64,000 nt of DNA from AC-56 sp963798705 (GTDB lineage Bacteria > Actinomycetota > Thermoleophilia > Solirubrobacterales > 70-9). Made by a program: the position numbers and the translations under genes. Shown here one piece after another: positions 49,928 to 58,456 of this stretch (position 1 is its first letter; every line of letters begins with the position of its first letter). The stretch covers positions 1,488,001 through 1,552,000 of the forward strand of contig CAWCTW010000005.1 in NCBI GenBank assembly GCA_963798705.1, in the 5' to 3' direction. The notes beneath the pieces are model-generated. The model was not told where the DNA came from. It did not search any database and was given only the letters and a program-made list of their open reading frames with translations.

Positions 49928-50512
49928 TTACGAGGGCGTCTCGGAGCCGCCCTCGGGAGAGGGCTCCTCCGTAGCGGACTCGGCCGCCTGGGCCGGCTCC
50001 GCGTCCTTTGCGGGCTCGGCGGGCTGCGGGGCGGCCGTCGCCGGTGCCGACGGTCCCTCCTCGGGGGCCGCATCCGTCGACTCCGCAGGCTGCTCCGCCC
50101 CGGCCGGGGGCTCGGCGCCCGTGTCCCGCGCCGGAGCCTCCTGGCGACGGGAGCCGCGCTGGGGGGCGCTGCCCGAGGTCGCCATCGCGGACGGGGGCAC
50201 GATCGACGGGGCGCGCGGATCGACCTTGAAGATCCGGAAGCGCAGGACGCCGTCGGCGATCCGGAGGGTGTGGCTGAGGTCGTCCAGAATCCCGCCCTGG
50301 CCCTCGAAGCGGAAGAGCCGGTAATCGGCCTCGGTCCGCTGGCGGATCTCGTAGGCGAGCTTGCGCATCCCCCACGACGTGTCGTGCTTGAGGTTCGCGC
50401 CGGTCTCGATCCGCTTGCGCGTCTCGGCCGCGATCTCGTCGCGGCGCTCGTCCGGCACGTCGGGGTCGAGCATCAGCACGAGCTCGTATTCCCTGTCGAT
50501 AGCTGTGGCCAA
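49928..50512 (-). CDS. rpsF: 30S ribosomal protein S6 with long disordered C-terminal tail
   Basis: 194 residues. The S6 domain occupies about residues 1-97 (DREYELVLMLDPDVPDERRDEI, LAYEIRQRTEADYRLFRFEG, LRIADGVLRFRIFKVD). Beyond it a tail of about 95 residues is very rich in Ala, Pro and Glu (SATEEPSPEGG). Usual S6 is about 95-130 residues, so the extension is unusual. TTG start at 50512, no Shine-Dalgarno sequence. First gene of the rpsF-ssb-rpsR-rplI group. Confidence 0.92.
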   Translation of the reverse strand: MATAIDREYELVLMLDPDVPDERRDEIAAETRKRIETGANLKHDTSWGMRKLAYEIRQRTEADYRLFRFEGQGGILDDLSHTLRIADGVLRFRIFKVDPRAPSIVPPSAMATSGSAPQRGSRRQEAPARDTGAEPPAGAEQPAESTDAAPEEGPSAPATAAPQPAEPAKDAEPAQAAESATEEPSPEGGSETPS

Positions 50513-50524
50513 AACCGGCGGACG

Positions 50525-50530
50525 ACTATA
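50525..50530 (-). promoter_or_regulatory. -10 box of the rpsF operon
   Basis: TATAGT on the minus strand (ACTATA at 50525-50530 on the plus strand) lies 12 bases before the rpsF TTG, implying a leader of only a few bases. No clear -35. Confidence 0.4.
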
Positions 50531-50575
50531 GCGGCCGGGGGGCACGCCGACGGCGGCCGGGGTTTGAAACGACAG

Positions 50576-51124
50576 ATGGGCACCCGCACGCGGATCCGCT
50601 GGACGAGCGTGGCCAAGCCGGCCGCCGCCGCGATCGTCTGCGTGGGGCTGGTGGCCGGCCTTCCGGCTCTCCTCGAGCGTCCCGAACCGCCCCCGCTGCC
50701 GTCCGACGTCGGGCTCATGCCCGTCGCCGACGGTCCGCCCATCCCGCCCCGCGCCGACCGCCAGGCGCATTCGAGACACGAGCGCACGCACCGGCCGGTG
50801 AGCCGGCGGCGCAAGCCGGATCCCCAGCGCCACCACGACGCGCACGGGACAGCCGGGCGCAACCGGCAACACCGGGCAGCTGATCGCCACGAGAGCTCGG
50901 ACGGGCCTGCTCCAGCTCCCGCTCCCGTGTCGACGCCCGTCACCGCGGCTCCCACGCCGGCCCCTGTTTCAGCGCCGGCGGCGGCGCCCTACGTCCCGCC
51001 TCCGGCTCCCCCGCCCCCGGTGGCCGCGCCCGTGGCGGCGGCACCCGAGCCCGCACCGGCGGGCGCTCAACCGAGCGGCCGCGAGCGGTCGAGCGAGCCC
51101 TCCGAGTTCGGATTCGAGCACTGA
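50576..51124 (+). CDS. Membrane-anchored proline-rich protein
   Basis: 182 residues. N-terminal basic residues and a helix (TSVAKPAAAAIVCVGLVAGLPALL) suggest a signal anchor. The remainder is disordered: a His/Arg-rich part (SRHERTHRPVSRRR, QHRAADRHE), then a Pro/Ala-rich part (PAPAPAPVSTPVTAAPTP) and a short acidic end. No domain recognised. Convergent codon bias supports coding. It ends 27 bp before the next secreted protein. Divergent from rpsF. Confidence 0.55.
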   Translation: MGTRTRIRWTSVAKPAAAAIVCVGLVAGLPALLERPEPPPLPSDVGLMPVADGPPIPPRADRQAHSRHERTHRPVSRRRKPDPQRHHDAHGTAGRNRQHRAADRHESSDGPAPAPAPVSTPVTAAPTPAPVSAPAAAPYVPPPAPPPPVAAPVAAAPEPAPAGAQPSGRERSSEPSEFGFEH

Positions 51125-51150
51125 CCGGCGACCGAAAGGACATCGAGCCC

Positions 51151-52659
51151 ATGCAAAGAGGAGCCGCCCGGACCACCGCCGCGATCGTCGTAGCCGCCCT
51201 TGCGGCGCTGCCGGCCCCCGCCTCGGCCGCCGCCGGCGCCTACCGGGTCGCCATCTGCAATCCCGCCCTCGGAGCACATCACGGGGACGCCGCATTCGAG
51301 CGAACCACGCGCCACTACGTGTCGGAGGCCTCCTGCGGCAGCGGCCGGCCCGGGCTCTCCGTCCATCACGAGGCCGAGCGGACGAGCGACGGGCGCTGGG
51401 GCGGCTGGACGGTGCGCGCCCCGCGCGGGACCGTCTTTGCGGAGCTGAGCCTGGGCGCGGCCGGACGCCGCGCCGGCGGTCACCTCCCGCAGCTTCTCGC
51501 CGCCGCGCCGGGCGGGGCGCTGCGCCCCTTCGCCACCCCCGATCCGGGCATCGAGCGCCTCCGTTTCGCAGCTCCGGCACGCACCCTGTCCGCCAGGCTG
51601 AGCTGCACGCGCGCCGACGGCTGCCGGCGGGGACGCAAGGCGCGGATCCGGATCAAGCGGCTCGCGCTGCGTCTCGCTGACCGGGTGCCGCCGACGGTCG
51701 CGCTCGGCGGCTCGGCCTTTGGCTCCGGAAGCAGGCGCGGGATCCAGACGGTGAAGCCATCGGGCACGGACGTCGGGGGCGGCATCCGGCGCTTCCTGCT
51801 CCAGGTGAACGGCGAGCCGATCACCGCCCAGGGGCCCCGCTGCCGGACGAACGACGGGTTCGCGCTCCGCCTGCGCCCGTGCCCTGCCGCCGCCCGGACG
51901 ACCTTCGGGGTCCAGACGGCCTCGGTGCCGTTTCGCCAGGGGCCGAACGTCGTGCGCGTGTGCTCGGCCGACTTCGCTCTGGGGACGGGAGCGAACCGCA
52001 CCTGCCGGGCGCGGCGGATCCGGGTCGACAACCTGTGCCCGATCTCAGACGCCGGTGCGGGATCCCGCCTCGAGGCGCGGCTGACGCGCCCGCGCGCGAA
52101 GGGCGCTGCGGCGTCCGTCCGCGGCCGCGTGCGGTCGGCGCGCGGCGTCCCGGTCGCCGACGCGAGGGTGTGCGTCGCGACGCGGGTGCCGATCGCGGGA
52201 GCGCGGGAGCGGGTCGTCACCACGCCCAGCACGGGTCCCGACGGCCGCTTCGCCGCCCGGCTCCCGAAGGGGCCGAGCCGGCGGATTCGCGTCGCCTACT
52301 GGTGGAGCGCCCAGAACGTCGCCGAGCGTCACCTGAGCCTGCGCGTCCGCGCCCGCCCGCGGCTGAGGCTGCGGCCGCGCCAGCCGATCCACAACGGCCA
52401 CCGGGTTCGCTTCAAGGTCCGGCTGCGCGGCCCGGCGGCCGCCCACCGCTGGGTTCGCATCCAGGCCCGCTCCGGCGGGCGATGGATCGAGCTGCGAAAC
52501 GGCCGCACCAACAGGGCCGGCACCTACCGCGCCCGGTACCGGTTCCACGCAACCACCGGCCGGCGCAGATACCGCTTCCGCGCCTTCGTCCCGGGACAGC
52601 ATGGGTATCCGTACCGCGCCGGCCACTCGGCGGTCGGACACGTGACGGTCGTGGGCTGA
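51151..52659 (+). CDS. Secreted beta-rich protein of unknown function
   Basis: 502 residues. Signal peptide MQRGAARTTAAIVVAALAALPAPASA. The first half (to about residue 290) is a lectin- or Ig-like all-beta region with several Cys. The second half contains repeated Arg-rich Ig-like domains (GRVRSARGVPVADARVCVATRV, TGPDGRFAARLPKGPSRRIRVAYW, HRVRFKVRLRGPAAAHRWVRIQ, NRAGTYRARYRFHATTGRRRYRFRAFV). Similar secreted proteins are common in Solirubrobacterales, by memory. Probably cell-surface or adhesive. Function unknown. Confidence 0.7.
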   Translation: MQRGAARTTAAIVVAALAALPAPASAAAGAYRVAICNPALGAHHGDAAFERTTRHYVSEASCGSGRPGLSVHHEAERTSDGRWGGWTVRAPRGTVFAELSLGAAGRRAGGHLPQLLAAAPGGALRPFATPDPGIERLRFAAPARTLSARLSCTRADGCRRGRKARIRIKRLALRLADRVPPTVALGGSAFGSGSRRGIQTVKPSGTDVGGGIRRFLLQVNGEPITAQGPRCRTNDGFALRLRPCPAAARTTFGVQTASVPFRQGPNVVRVCSADFALGTGANRTCRARRIRVDNLCPISDAGAGSRLEARLTRPRAKGAAASVRGRVRSARGVPVADARVCVATRVPIAGARERVVTTPSTGPDGRFAARLPKGPSRRIRVAYWWSAQNVAERHLSLRVRARPRLRLRPRQPIHNGHRVRFKVRLRGPAAAHRWVRIQARSGGRWIELRNGRTNRAGTYRARYRFHATTGRRRYRFRAFVPGQHGYPYRAGHSAVGHVTVVG

Positions 52660-52982
52660 GGTAGAGACCCGCGGAAGGGGCGGCCCCTGACAGCGATCGT
52701 GACGCGCGTACCGCGGCAGGTGGCCGTGCTCGGCACCCGTTGGGGAAATCCCGTATCAGCCCCCCAGATAGCGGGCGAGGGTGAAGTCGCTGCTCAGATC
52801 CGTGCCGAGGCCGCTCCCGGCCGTAGCCGCGCGCGAGCGTTTGCGCATCGGGGTTTTCTCGCAGGCTGGGCGCCGAAACTACGCAGCCGCCACTGGCGGC
52901 CATGACCGGAGTCCGCACGTCGCTACGGGAGGGCTGGAGGTGCGCGATGAGCTTGACGGGGTTCGCCCCCGCGCCCTCGCGG
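52660..52982. other. 323-bp intergenic region with duplicated otsA fragment
   Basis: No gene is convincing here. CTCGGCAC near 52730 and GTGCCGAG near 52800 form a wide inverted repeat, and the first part has GC hairpins (GGGGCGGCCCC) that may terminate the secreted protein gene. Bases 52915-52950 match 55203-55238 in the GT20 gene at 35 of 36 positions, in the same orientation. It is a copied fragment. Confidence 0.5.
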
Positions 52983-54692
52983 CTATGCCCGGCGCGTGTC
53001 GAGCGAGGCGTGGATGGAGCGGACCACGAGCGCGCCGTCGCCCACGGCCGAGGCAACGCGCTTCGTCGAGCCTCTACGGACGTCGCCGACCGCGAAGACG
53101 CCGCGACGCGTGCACTCGAGCAGCAGGGGGTCTCGGTCGGCCCCGTCCCAGTGCCGGGAGAAGTCCGGATGACTGCGCGCCTCCGCGCCGGTGACGATGA
53201 AGCCCTTGTCGTCCTGCCCGACGAAATCGACCAGGCCCTCGGACCTCGGGGACGCGCCGATCATCGCAAACACCGCCGAGGTCTCCACGCGGCGATCGGG
53301 CCCAGCGCCCGAGATCACGACCGCCTCCAGATTCTCGTCGCCCTCGAGCGCTCGCACCTCGCACCCGGACCAGACGCGGACGTTCGATTTGGCCTCGATT
53401 TGGTCGACCAGATACCGCGACATCGCCACCCCGAGCGGCCGCCGGGCGACGACGTGGACCTGGCCGGCGTTGTCGGCGAGCTTGACCACCGCCTGGCCGG
53501 CCGAGTTTCCTCCGCCGACGACCACGACGTCCTCACCCGAGCACGCCTGGGCCTCGATGTGGGTCGCCGCGTAGTACAGGCCCAGGCCCTCGAACCGCTC
53601 CGCGTTCTCAGCCGGAAGCCGCCGATAGTCGGCACCCGGGGCCAGGACCACCGATCGGCCACGCACCAGCTGGCCGTCTGCAAGCCCGACCTCGCGCAAC
53701 CCCCCGGCGTCTGGCTCCGAGACCTGAGAAGCCTCGTGGACGCTGGAGATCACGGCGCCGAACTTGCGCGCCTGGAGCGTCGCCCGCCGGGTGAGCTCGG
53801 CGCCGGTAAGGCCGGTGGGAAAGCCGAGATAGTTCTCGATTCGAGCGCTCGTACCCGCCTGCCCGCCGGGGGCGAAACGCTCGACCACGAGGGTGCGGAG
53901 GCCCTCGGAGGATGCGTAGACCGCGGCGGCGAGCCCGGCCGGACCGCCGCCCAGCACGACGACGTCGAAGGCTTGGCCGTCGACCTGTGCTCGCAGGCCC
54001 AGCTCATTGGCGACCGCAGTCGCCGTCGCGCGCCGCAGGACGCTGTCGGAGCGGACCAGGACCGGGCACTCGGCATCCCCGATGCCGAGCCCGTCGAGCA
54101 GGACCCGGCTCTCTTCATCGGTGGTGAGGTCGTGCCAGGTGAAGGGAACGAGGTTGCGCTCCAAGAGCTCCCTGACGGCGAACGCCTCGCTCGACCATCG
54201 TGAGCCGATCAGCCGCTGCTGACCCAAGCCGCGACCCTGCAGCCACTCGCGGCGCGTGACCATCGTTCGCAGGAGGAGGTCGCCGAGCTCGGCCGCGGTC
54301 GCGACCACCCTGCGCACGTCCTCCGGCGGGAGGGCCAGAAGCGAGGTCGGCTCCGCCGCGAATCCGGCTGCGATCGTCGGCTCGCCGGTGAACATCGAGA
54401 TATCGGCGGCGAATGTCCCTGGCCTGCATTGGGTGAAGTAGCGGTCGCCCTCCGGCGCTTGGTCGATGATGTCCAAGGCCCCGGTTTCGACCACGTAGAG
54501 CGGGGTCTCGCGCTGGCCATGCTCGAACACGAGGTCTCCGCGCGCGAATGACGACCGGGTGCCGATCTCGGCCAGGTACTCGACCTGCGAGGGCGTGAGG
54601 CGCGGGAAGAGGATCGGATCGTCGGGATCCAGGAAGTCCGCCACCGGAGTGGGCGCGTAGTCGGGCGTCATCTGTTCGCGGTCGGGCGTCAT
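52983..54692 (-). CDS. Cyclic-nucleotide-binding / thioredoxin-like / TrxR-like fusion without CxxC
   Basis: 569 residues, three parts. Residues about 30-140 are a cyclic-nucleotide-binding domain (GTRSSFARGDLVFEHGQRETPLYVVETGALDII). About 155-240 is a thioredoxin/glutaredoxin-like domain lacking Cys pairs (IGSRWSSEAFAVRELLERNLVPFTW). About 245-569 is a thioredoxin reductase-type FAD/NAD(P) domain: VVVLGGGPAGLAAAVYASSEGL, RFAPGGQAGTSARIENYLGFPTG, VVVVGGGNSAGQAVVKLA, GVFAVGDVRRGSTKRVASAVGDGA. The TrxR CATC site is replaced by AATH in GLYYAATHIEAQA. It probably transfers electrons from NAD(P)H via FAD to an unknown partner under nucleotide control. The start is uncertain among several. Confidence 0.85.
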   Translation of the reverse strand: MTPDREQMTPDYAPTPVADFLDPDDPILFPRLTPSQVEYLAEIGTRSSFARGDLVFEHGQRETPLYVVETGALDIIDQAPEGDRYFTQCRPGTFAADISMFTGEPTIAAGFAAEPTSLLALPPEDVRRVVATAAELGDLLLRTMVTRREWLQGRGLGQQRLIGSRWSSEAFAVRELLERNLVPFTWHDLTTDEESRVLLDGLGIGDAECPVLVRSDSVLRRATATAVANELGLRAQVDGQAFDVVVLGGGPAGLAAAVYASSEGLRTLVVERFAPGGQAGTSARIENYLGFPTGLTGAELTRRATLQARKFGAVISSVHEASQVSEPDAGGLREVGLADGQLVRGRSVVLAPGADYRRLPAENAERFEGLGLYYAATHIEAQACSGEDVVVVGGGNSAGQAVVKLADNAGQVHVVARRPLGVAMSRYLVDQIEAKSNVRVWSGCEVRALEGDENLEAVVISGAGPDRRVETSAVFAMIGASPRSEGLVDFVGQDDKGFIVTGAEARSHPDFSRHWDGADRDPLLLECTRRGVFAVGDVRRGSTKRVASAVGDGALVVRSIHASLDTRRA

Positions 54693-54723
54693 TCATTCGC
54701 TCGCCGGCAGCCGCCGCCGAGCA

Positions 54724-56208
54724 TCACCGGATTGAACCAGCCTGCCGGCCCGCGGCGCGCTTGGCGCGGATGTCGGTGAGCTGCTCGGAGATCCAAACGC
54801 CCGGGTCGCGCTCGCGGACGATCTCCCGCAGGCGGGTCGCGCGGAGGCGGCGCTCCTCAGCGTCCATGGTCAGCGCGCGGTACATCGTGTCGGCCTGCTC
54901 CTGGATGTCGAACGGGTTGACCGACAGCGTGCAATCGCCCAGCTCCTCGTGGGCGCCGGTGTTCTCCGAGAGCATCACGACGCCGTCGCGGGTGTTGACG
55001 GCGGGTGCCTCCTTGGCGACGAGGTTCATGCCGTCGAACAGGGAGTTGACGATCAGCAGGTCGAAGTGCTTGTAGCGGGCGACCGCCTCGGGGAAGTTCT
55101 CGTAGATCCTCAGGTCGATCGGCATCCAGTCGGTGGTCCCGTGGCGGTGGTTGACCACGGCGACCAGCGCCTCGATGCGCTCCAGGTACTCGGCGTACTC
55201 GGGCACGTCGGTACGGGAGGGCTGGAGGTGCGCGATGAAGGTCACGTTCTCGCGAAACTCGGGGTGTTGCTGGAGGAACGTGTCGAACGCGGTGAAGCCG
55301 CGCAGGACGTTCTTGGAGAGATCGGCCCGGTCGACGCGCAGGATCATGCACTTGCGCCGGCGCCGCAGGATCTCCTGCTCGTACTCCAGCACCTGCTCGG
55401 ACTCCGCGGCGCGATCGAGGCGGCCGGCGTCGATCCCGAGCGGATACGCGCGGACCCAGGTCTCGCGACCCGAATGCAGCACGGCCCCGCGCTCGTAGTC
55501 GACGTCGAGCTCCATCAGCTCCCGGCAGCAGTGCAGGAAGTTGCGGCAGTAGGCGGTGGTATGGAAGCCGATGATGTCGTTCGCGAGCAGCCCGCGGTAG
55601 ATCTCCTCCCGCATTCGATTGGGCAGGATCCGCCAGCTGTCCGGCTGCGACCACGGGATGTGGACGAAGTGGTGGAGGAGGGCATCGGGGCGGGCATTTC
55701 GGACCACGGCCGGACACGTATAGAGGTGGTAGTCGTGGAACATCACGAGCGGCTCGTCGTCGCCTTCGATCGCCGCCAGCACGGAGCGCGCGATGTCCGT
55801 GTTGACGGCCCGATAGCCGTAGTCCCAGGCGTCCGCCTCCTCCCGGCGGACGTCGGGCGCGTTGGAGAGGTCCCACAGGTAGTGCTGGATGAACCACAGG
55901 ATCGGGTTGGCGATCACGTTGTAAAAGCGGTCATATGCCTCGGCGTCGCTCTCCACCAGCAGGACCTCGTAGGTCACGCCATCGAGCTCCTGGGTTACGG
56001 GCTCACCCGCCGCCTCGCGGCTCACCGCCACGTCCTCGTCGGTCATCGCCGACGCGATCCAGAGCGCGCCACGGTGTGCGACCAGCCCGCTCAGCGCCGT
56101 GACCAGCCCGCCGCCGCCCCGCCGCACCGTGCGCTCGCCGTCGGGCGTTCGCTCGAACTGCGCGGGACCGCGGTTGGAGACGATCACCAGTTGGGGGTCT
56201 TCGCTCAC
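54724..56208 (-). CDS. otsA: GT20 family alpha,alpha-trehalose-phosphate synthase
   Basis: 494 residues. Joins UDP-glucose or GDP-glucose with glucose-6-phosphate. Motifs: VIVSNRGPAQF, RRGGGGLVTALSGL, VMFHDYHLYTCPAVVR, HFVHIPWSQPDSWRILP, GLLANDIIGFHTTAYCRNFL, RVDRADLSKNVLRGFTAFD and SLFDGMNLVAKEAPAVNTRDGVVMLSENTGAHEEL. The second domain OtsB is absent. Coupled to the upstream TreT-like gene: its GTG overlaps that stop (GTGA). Other GT20 enzymes make glucosylglycerol phosphate, so the acceptor is not certain. Confidence 0.82.
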   Translation of the reverse strand: MSEDPQLVIVSNRGPAQFERTPDGERTVRRGGGGLVTALSGLVAHRGALWIASAMTDEDVAVSREAAGEPVTQELDGVTYEVLLVESDAEAYDRFYNVIANPILWFIQHYLWDLSNAPDVRREEADAWDYGYRAVNTDIARSVLAAIEGDDEPLVMFHDYHLYTCPAVVRNARPDALLHHFVHIPWSQPDSWRILPNRMREEIYRGLLANDIIGFHTTAYCRNFLHCCRELMELDVDYERGAVLHSGRETWVRAYPLGIDAGRLDRAAESEQVLEYEQEILRRRRKCMILRVDRADLSKNVLRGFTAFDTFLQQHPEFRENVTFIAHLQPSRTDVPEYAEYLERIEALVAVVNHRHGTTDWMPIDLRIYENFPEAVARYKHFDLLIVNSLFDGMNLVAKEAPAVNTRDGVVMLSENTGAHEELGDCTLSVNPFDIQEQADTMYRALTMDAEERRLRATRLREIVRERDPGVWISEQLTDIRAKRAAGRQAGSIR

Positions 56209-57437
56209 AGCTGCATCTCGCCGAAGAGTCGCAGCCAGTCTCGCAGCAGCCGGGGGGTGAGGAAGAGCTCACGAGCCCGCTCCTTGCCGGCGCGACCGAG
56301 CTGCTTGGCGAGGCCCGGATCCCTGAGGATCTCGAGCATCCGATCGGCGGCCTCCTGGGCCGAGGAGATCAGGAAGCCGGTCTCGCCGTCCACCACCTGC
56401 AGGGGGATGCCGCCGACATTGCCCGCCACCACCGGCCGGACCTTCCACAGGGCCTCCGTCACGGTGAGCCCGAATCCCTCTCGAAGCGACTTCTGGATCA
56501 CGACGTCGGACTGCGACTGGAACGCATTGACCTCGATCGCGCCCACGTTGTTGAGGTTGTTGAGGATCTTGATGTCCGGGTCACCGTCCGCGTAGCTGAA
56601 CGTCTGGTGAAAGAACTCCCACCCCTCGGGATCGTCGGTGGCCATCGATCCCACCAGCGCCAGCTGCACCTCCGGCATCTCCTCTCGCACGAGGCGAAAG
56701 GCGTCGATGACGCCCATGGGGTCCTTCCAGGGGTCGAACCGCGAGACCTGGCAGATCAGCGGGCGGTCGGTGTCGATCCCGAACTGCTGGCAGACGAACG
56801 CGGCGTCCTCTGGGGACAGGGCCATGTTCTTGGGCGACAGGGGATCGATCGCTGGCGGAACGATCCGCACCTGGCCGTCCATCCCGGCCGGGACGTACTC
56901 CTGCAGGTGCCAGATCGTCTCGTCGTACTCGCGAAGCAGCGGCATCAGCCGGTCGAGCGTCTCATGGTTCGGCGTCGACAGGTCGATGTGGCACCGCCAG
57001 ACCCAATTGCGGGCGTGGTTGGTCGCCCCCGCCCGCAGCGCCGCCGGCTGGGGATCGTGGACGATGATCACGTCCCAGTCGTCGTCGAGGCTCTGGGCGT
57101 TCATCGCGTTGTAGGCCTCGAAGACCTCCCACTGCTGATCGGAGATCGACTGCGGATCCCCCTGGAGTGAGTTGTGCAGGAGCTTGGTGACGTTGAAGAA
57201 CTCCTCTCGGCCCAGGATCACGCGCCAGTGGACGTCGAGGCCGACGTCGCGCATCAGCGGCACCAGCGTGTAGAGGATCTCCGAGACGCCGCCGCCGAAC
57301 GCGGTCGCGCTCACGTGCAGGACCCGCTTGCCCTCGAGTGGGGCGGCGAGCTCCCTTATCTGCTCGACCAGCCCGCGCCCGACGAGGTGCGTGTAGTCGG
57401 AGAGGGACCGGTCGCCCAGCGCGACATCCTGGAGCAT
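56205..57437 (-). CDS. Trehalose synthase-type glycosyltransferase (TreT-like, GT4)
   Basis: 410 residues from ATG 57437. LHVSATAFGGGVSEILYTLVPLMRDVGLDVHWRVI, VIIVHDPQPAAL, WRCHIDLSTPN, ICQVSRFDPWKDPMGVIDAFRLV, and VVIQKSLREGFGLTVTEALWKVRPVVAGNVGGIPLQVVDGETGFL match the TreT family, which forms trehalose from NDP-glucose and glucose. The Glu in EGFGLTVTEA binds the donor. It is cotranscribed with the GT20 gene, so the pair suggests trehalose or similar compatible solute formation. TreT itself needs no phosphatase. Confidence 0.8.
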   Translation of the reverse strand: MLQDVALGDRSLSDYTHLVGRGLVEQIRELAAPLEGKRVLHVSATAFGGGVSEILYTLVPLMRDVGLDVHWRVILGREEFFNVTKLLHNSLQGDPQSISDQQWEVFEAYNAMNAQSLDDDWDVIIVHDPQPAALRAGATNHARNWVWRCHIDLSTPNHETLDRLMPLLREYDETIWHLQEYVPAGMDGQVRIVPPAIDPLSPKNMALSPEDAAFVCQQFGIDTDRPLICQVSRFDPWKDPMGVIDAFRLVREEMPEVQLALVGSMATDDPEGWEFFHQTFSYADGDPDIKILNNLNNVGAIEVNAFQSQSDVVIQKSLREGFGLTVTEALWKVRPVVAGNVGGIPLQVVDGETGFLISSAQEAADRMLEILRDPGLAKQLGRAGKERARELFLTPRLLRDWLRLFGEMQL

Positions 57438-57478
57438 TGCGGCAACATAGACACTCGGGGGGTCCGGGGGTCGGCGGC

Positions 57479-58408
57479 CTAGGCCGCCGTTCGAGCGAGC
57501 CGCTCGATCCCGGCGTCGAGCTCGGCGACGATGCGGGCGTGGAGCTCCGTCGTGGCTGCCGTCACGCAGGAGAGCTGGAACTCGGCACCGGAGCCCAGCA
57601 TCGGCCTCGGCGCGAGGGATTCGCCGTAGGCGTCGGTCACAACCGCACCCGCCTCCTCGCAGATCAGCACCGCGGCCGCCAGGTCGTAGGGGGAGTTGTT
57701 GAGGACGACTCCGCCGCCGATGCGCTCGAACTCCTCCCGCATGCCCGGTACGTCCGCGATCATCCGCGAGCCCGGCTCGACGTAGGCGTCCAGCTGGCCG
57801 GTCACCACGCGGGTCATGTCGTAGGTCGCCGAGCCGAGGTCGAAGGTCCCACCGCCTACCGACGACGAGTCGACCAGCTCGCCGATCACCTCGGCGACCC
57901 GTCGCACGGGGCGCCCGCGCAGGCCGTAGGCCCAGAACATGCGCGAGACATCCGTGTTCGCCGACAGGGCGGGCGCCGGATCGACGCCCTTCCCGCGCTC
58001 CGCGACGAACGACCGGCCGGATTTGATCTCGACGACGCAGCCGACGCGGACGTCGCCGATCGTCGGCTGGCCGTCGCCGAGCGGGGCGAGCGCCGCCGAC
58101 ACGCACGCGGCCTCGAACCCGGCCATGGCGGGCCGGGTGCCGTCGATCGGATCCACGACGAGCACCCATTCCGCGCTTCCGGCCGGCGACACCAGCCCGC
58201 GGTCCTCCGAGTAGAAGGCCACCTCGGGCGCGCGCTCGGCGAGGAAGCGCTCCATGTATGCCTCCGCGCGCTCGTCGATGGCGAAGGTGACGTCCCCGCC
58301 CGCCCCCGCCCCGGCGTGCGCGCGGCCCGAGTGGTGTCCGAGCTCGGGAGCGACCTCCTCCCTCAGCGCGGTCGCGAGCTCGACCGCGACGTCTCCGGGA
58401 GAGCCCAT
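57479..58408 (-). CDS. Inositol monophosphatase family phosphatase
   Basis: 309 residues. Mg2+-dependent phosphatase: VDPIDGTRPAMAGFEAACVS motif (metal-binding DPIDGT), VGCVVEIKSGRSFVAERGKG, and AAAVLICEEAGAVVTDAYGE. The motif I position reads EDRGLVSPAG, a variant of the usual GEE. Upstream of the two glycosyltransferases on the same strand, so it might dephosphorylate their product, but many inositol or sugar phosphates are possible. The ATG at 58408 lies directly after a hairpin. Confidence 0.8.
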   Translation of the reverse strand: MGSPGDVAVELATALREEVAPELGHHSGRAHAGAGAGGDVTFAIDERAEAYMERFLAERAPEVAFYSEDRGLVSPAGSAEWVLVVDPIDGTRPAMAGFEAACVSAALAPLGDGQPTIGDVRVGCVVEIKSGRSFVAERGKGVDPAPALSANTDVSRMFWAYGLRGRPVRRVAEVIGELVDSSSVGGGTFDLGSATYDMTRVVTGQLDAYVEPGSRMIADVPGMREEFERIGGGVVLNNSPYDLAAAVLICEEAGAVVTDAYGESLAPRPMLGSGAEFQLSCVTAATTELHARIVAELDAGIERLARTAA

Positions 58409-58456
58409 CTAGTGGCGCCTCTCATGCCGGTCAGACGTTGTGAGAGGTACCACTAG
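58409..58456. terminator. Stepped hairpin between the HtrA and IMPase genes
   Basis: CTAGTGG/CCACTAG (58409-58415, 58450-58456) and CCTCTCA/TGAGAGG (58418-58424, 58441-58447), separated by a 2x2 internal loop. The outer arm contains the HtrA stop codon. Probable terminator of the response regulator/kinase/HtrA transcript. Confidence 0.5.

Noticed and set aside
52902..54203. 433-codon plus-strand frame across the TrxR-like gene
   Set aside because: It is antisense to a clear flavoprotein and shows only shadow composition (Arg/His/Gly-rich, no motifs).
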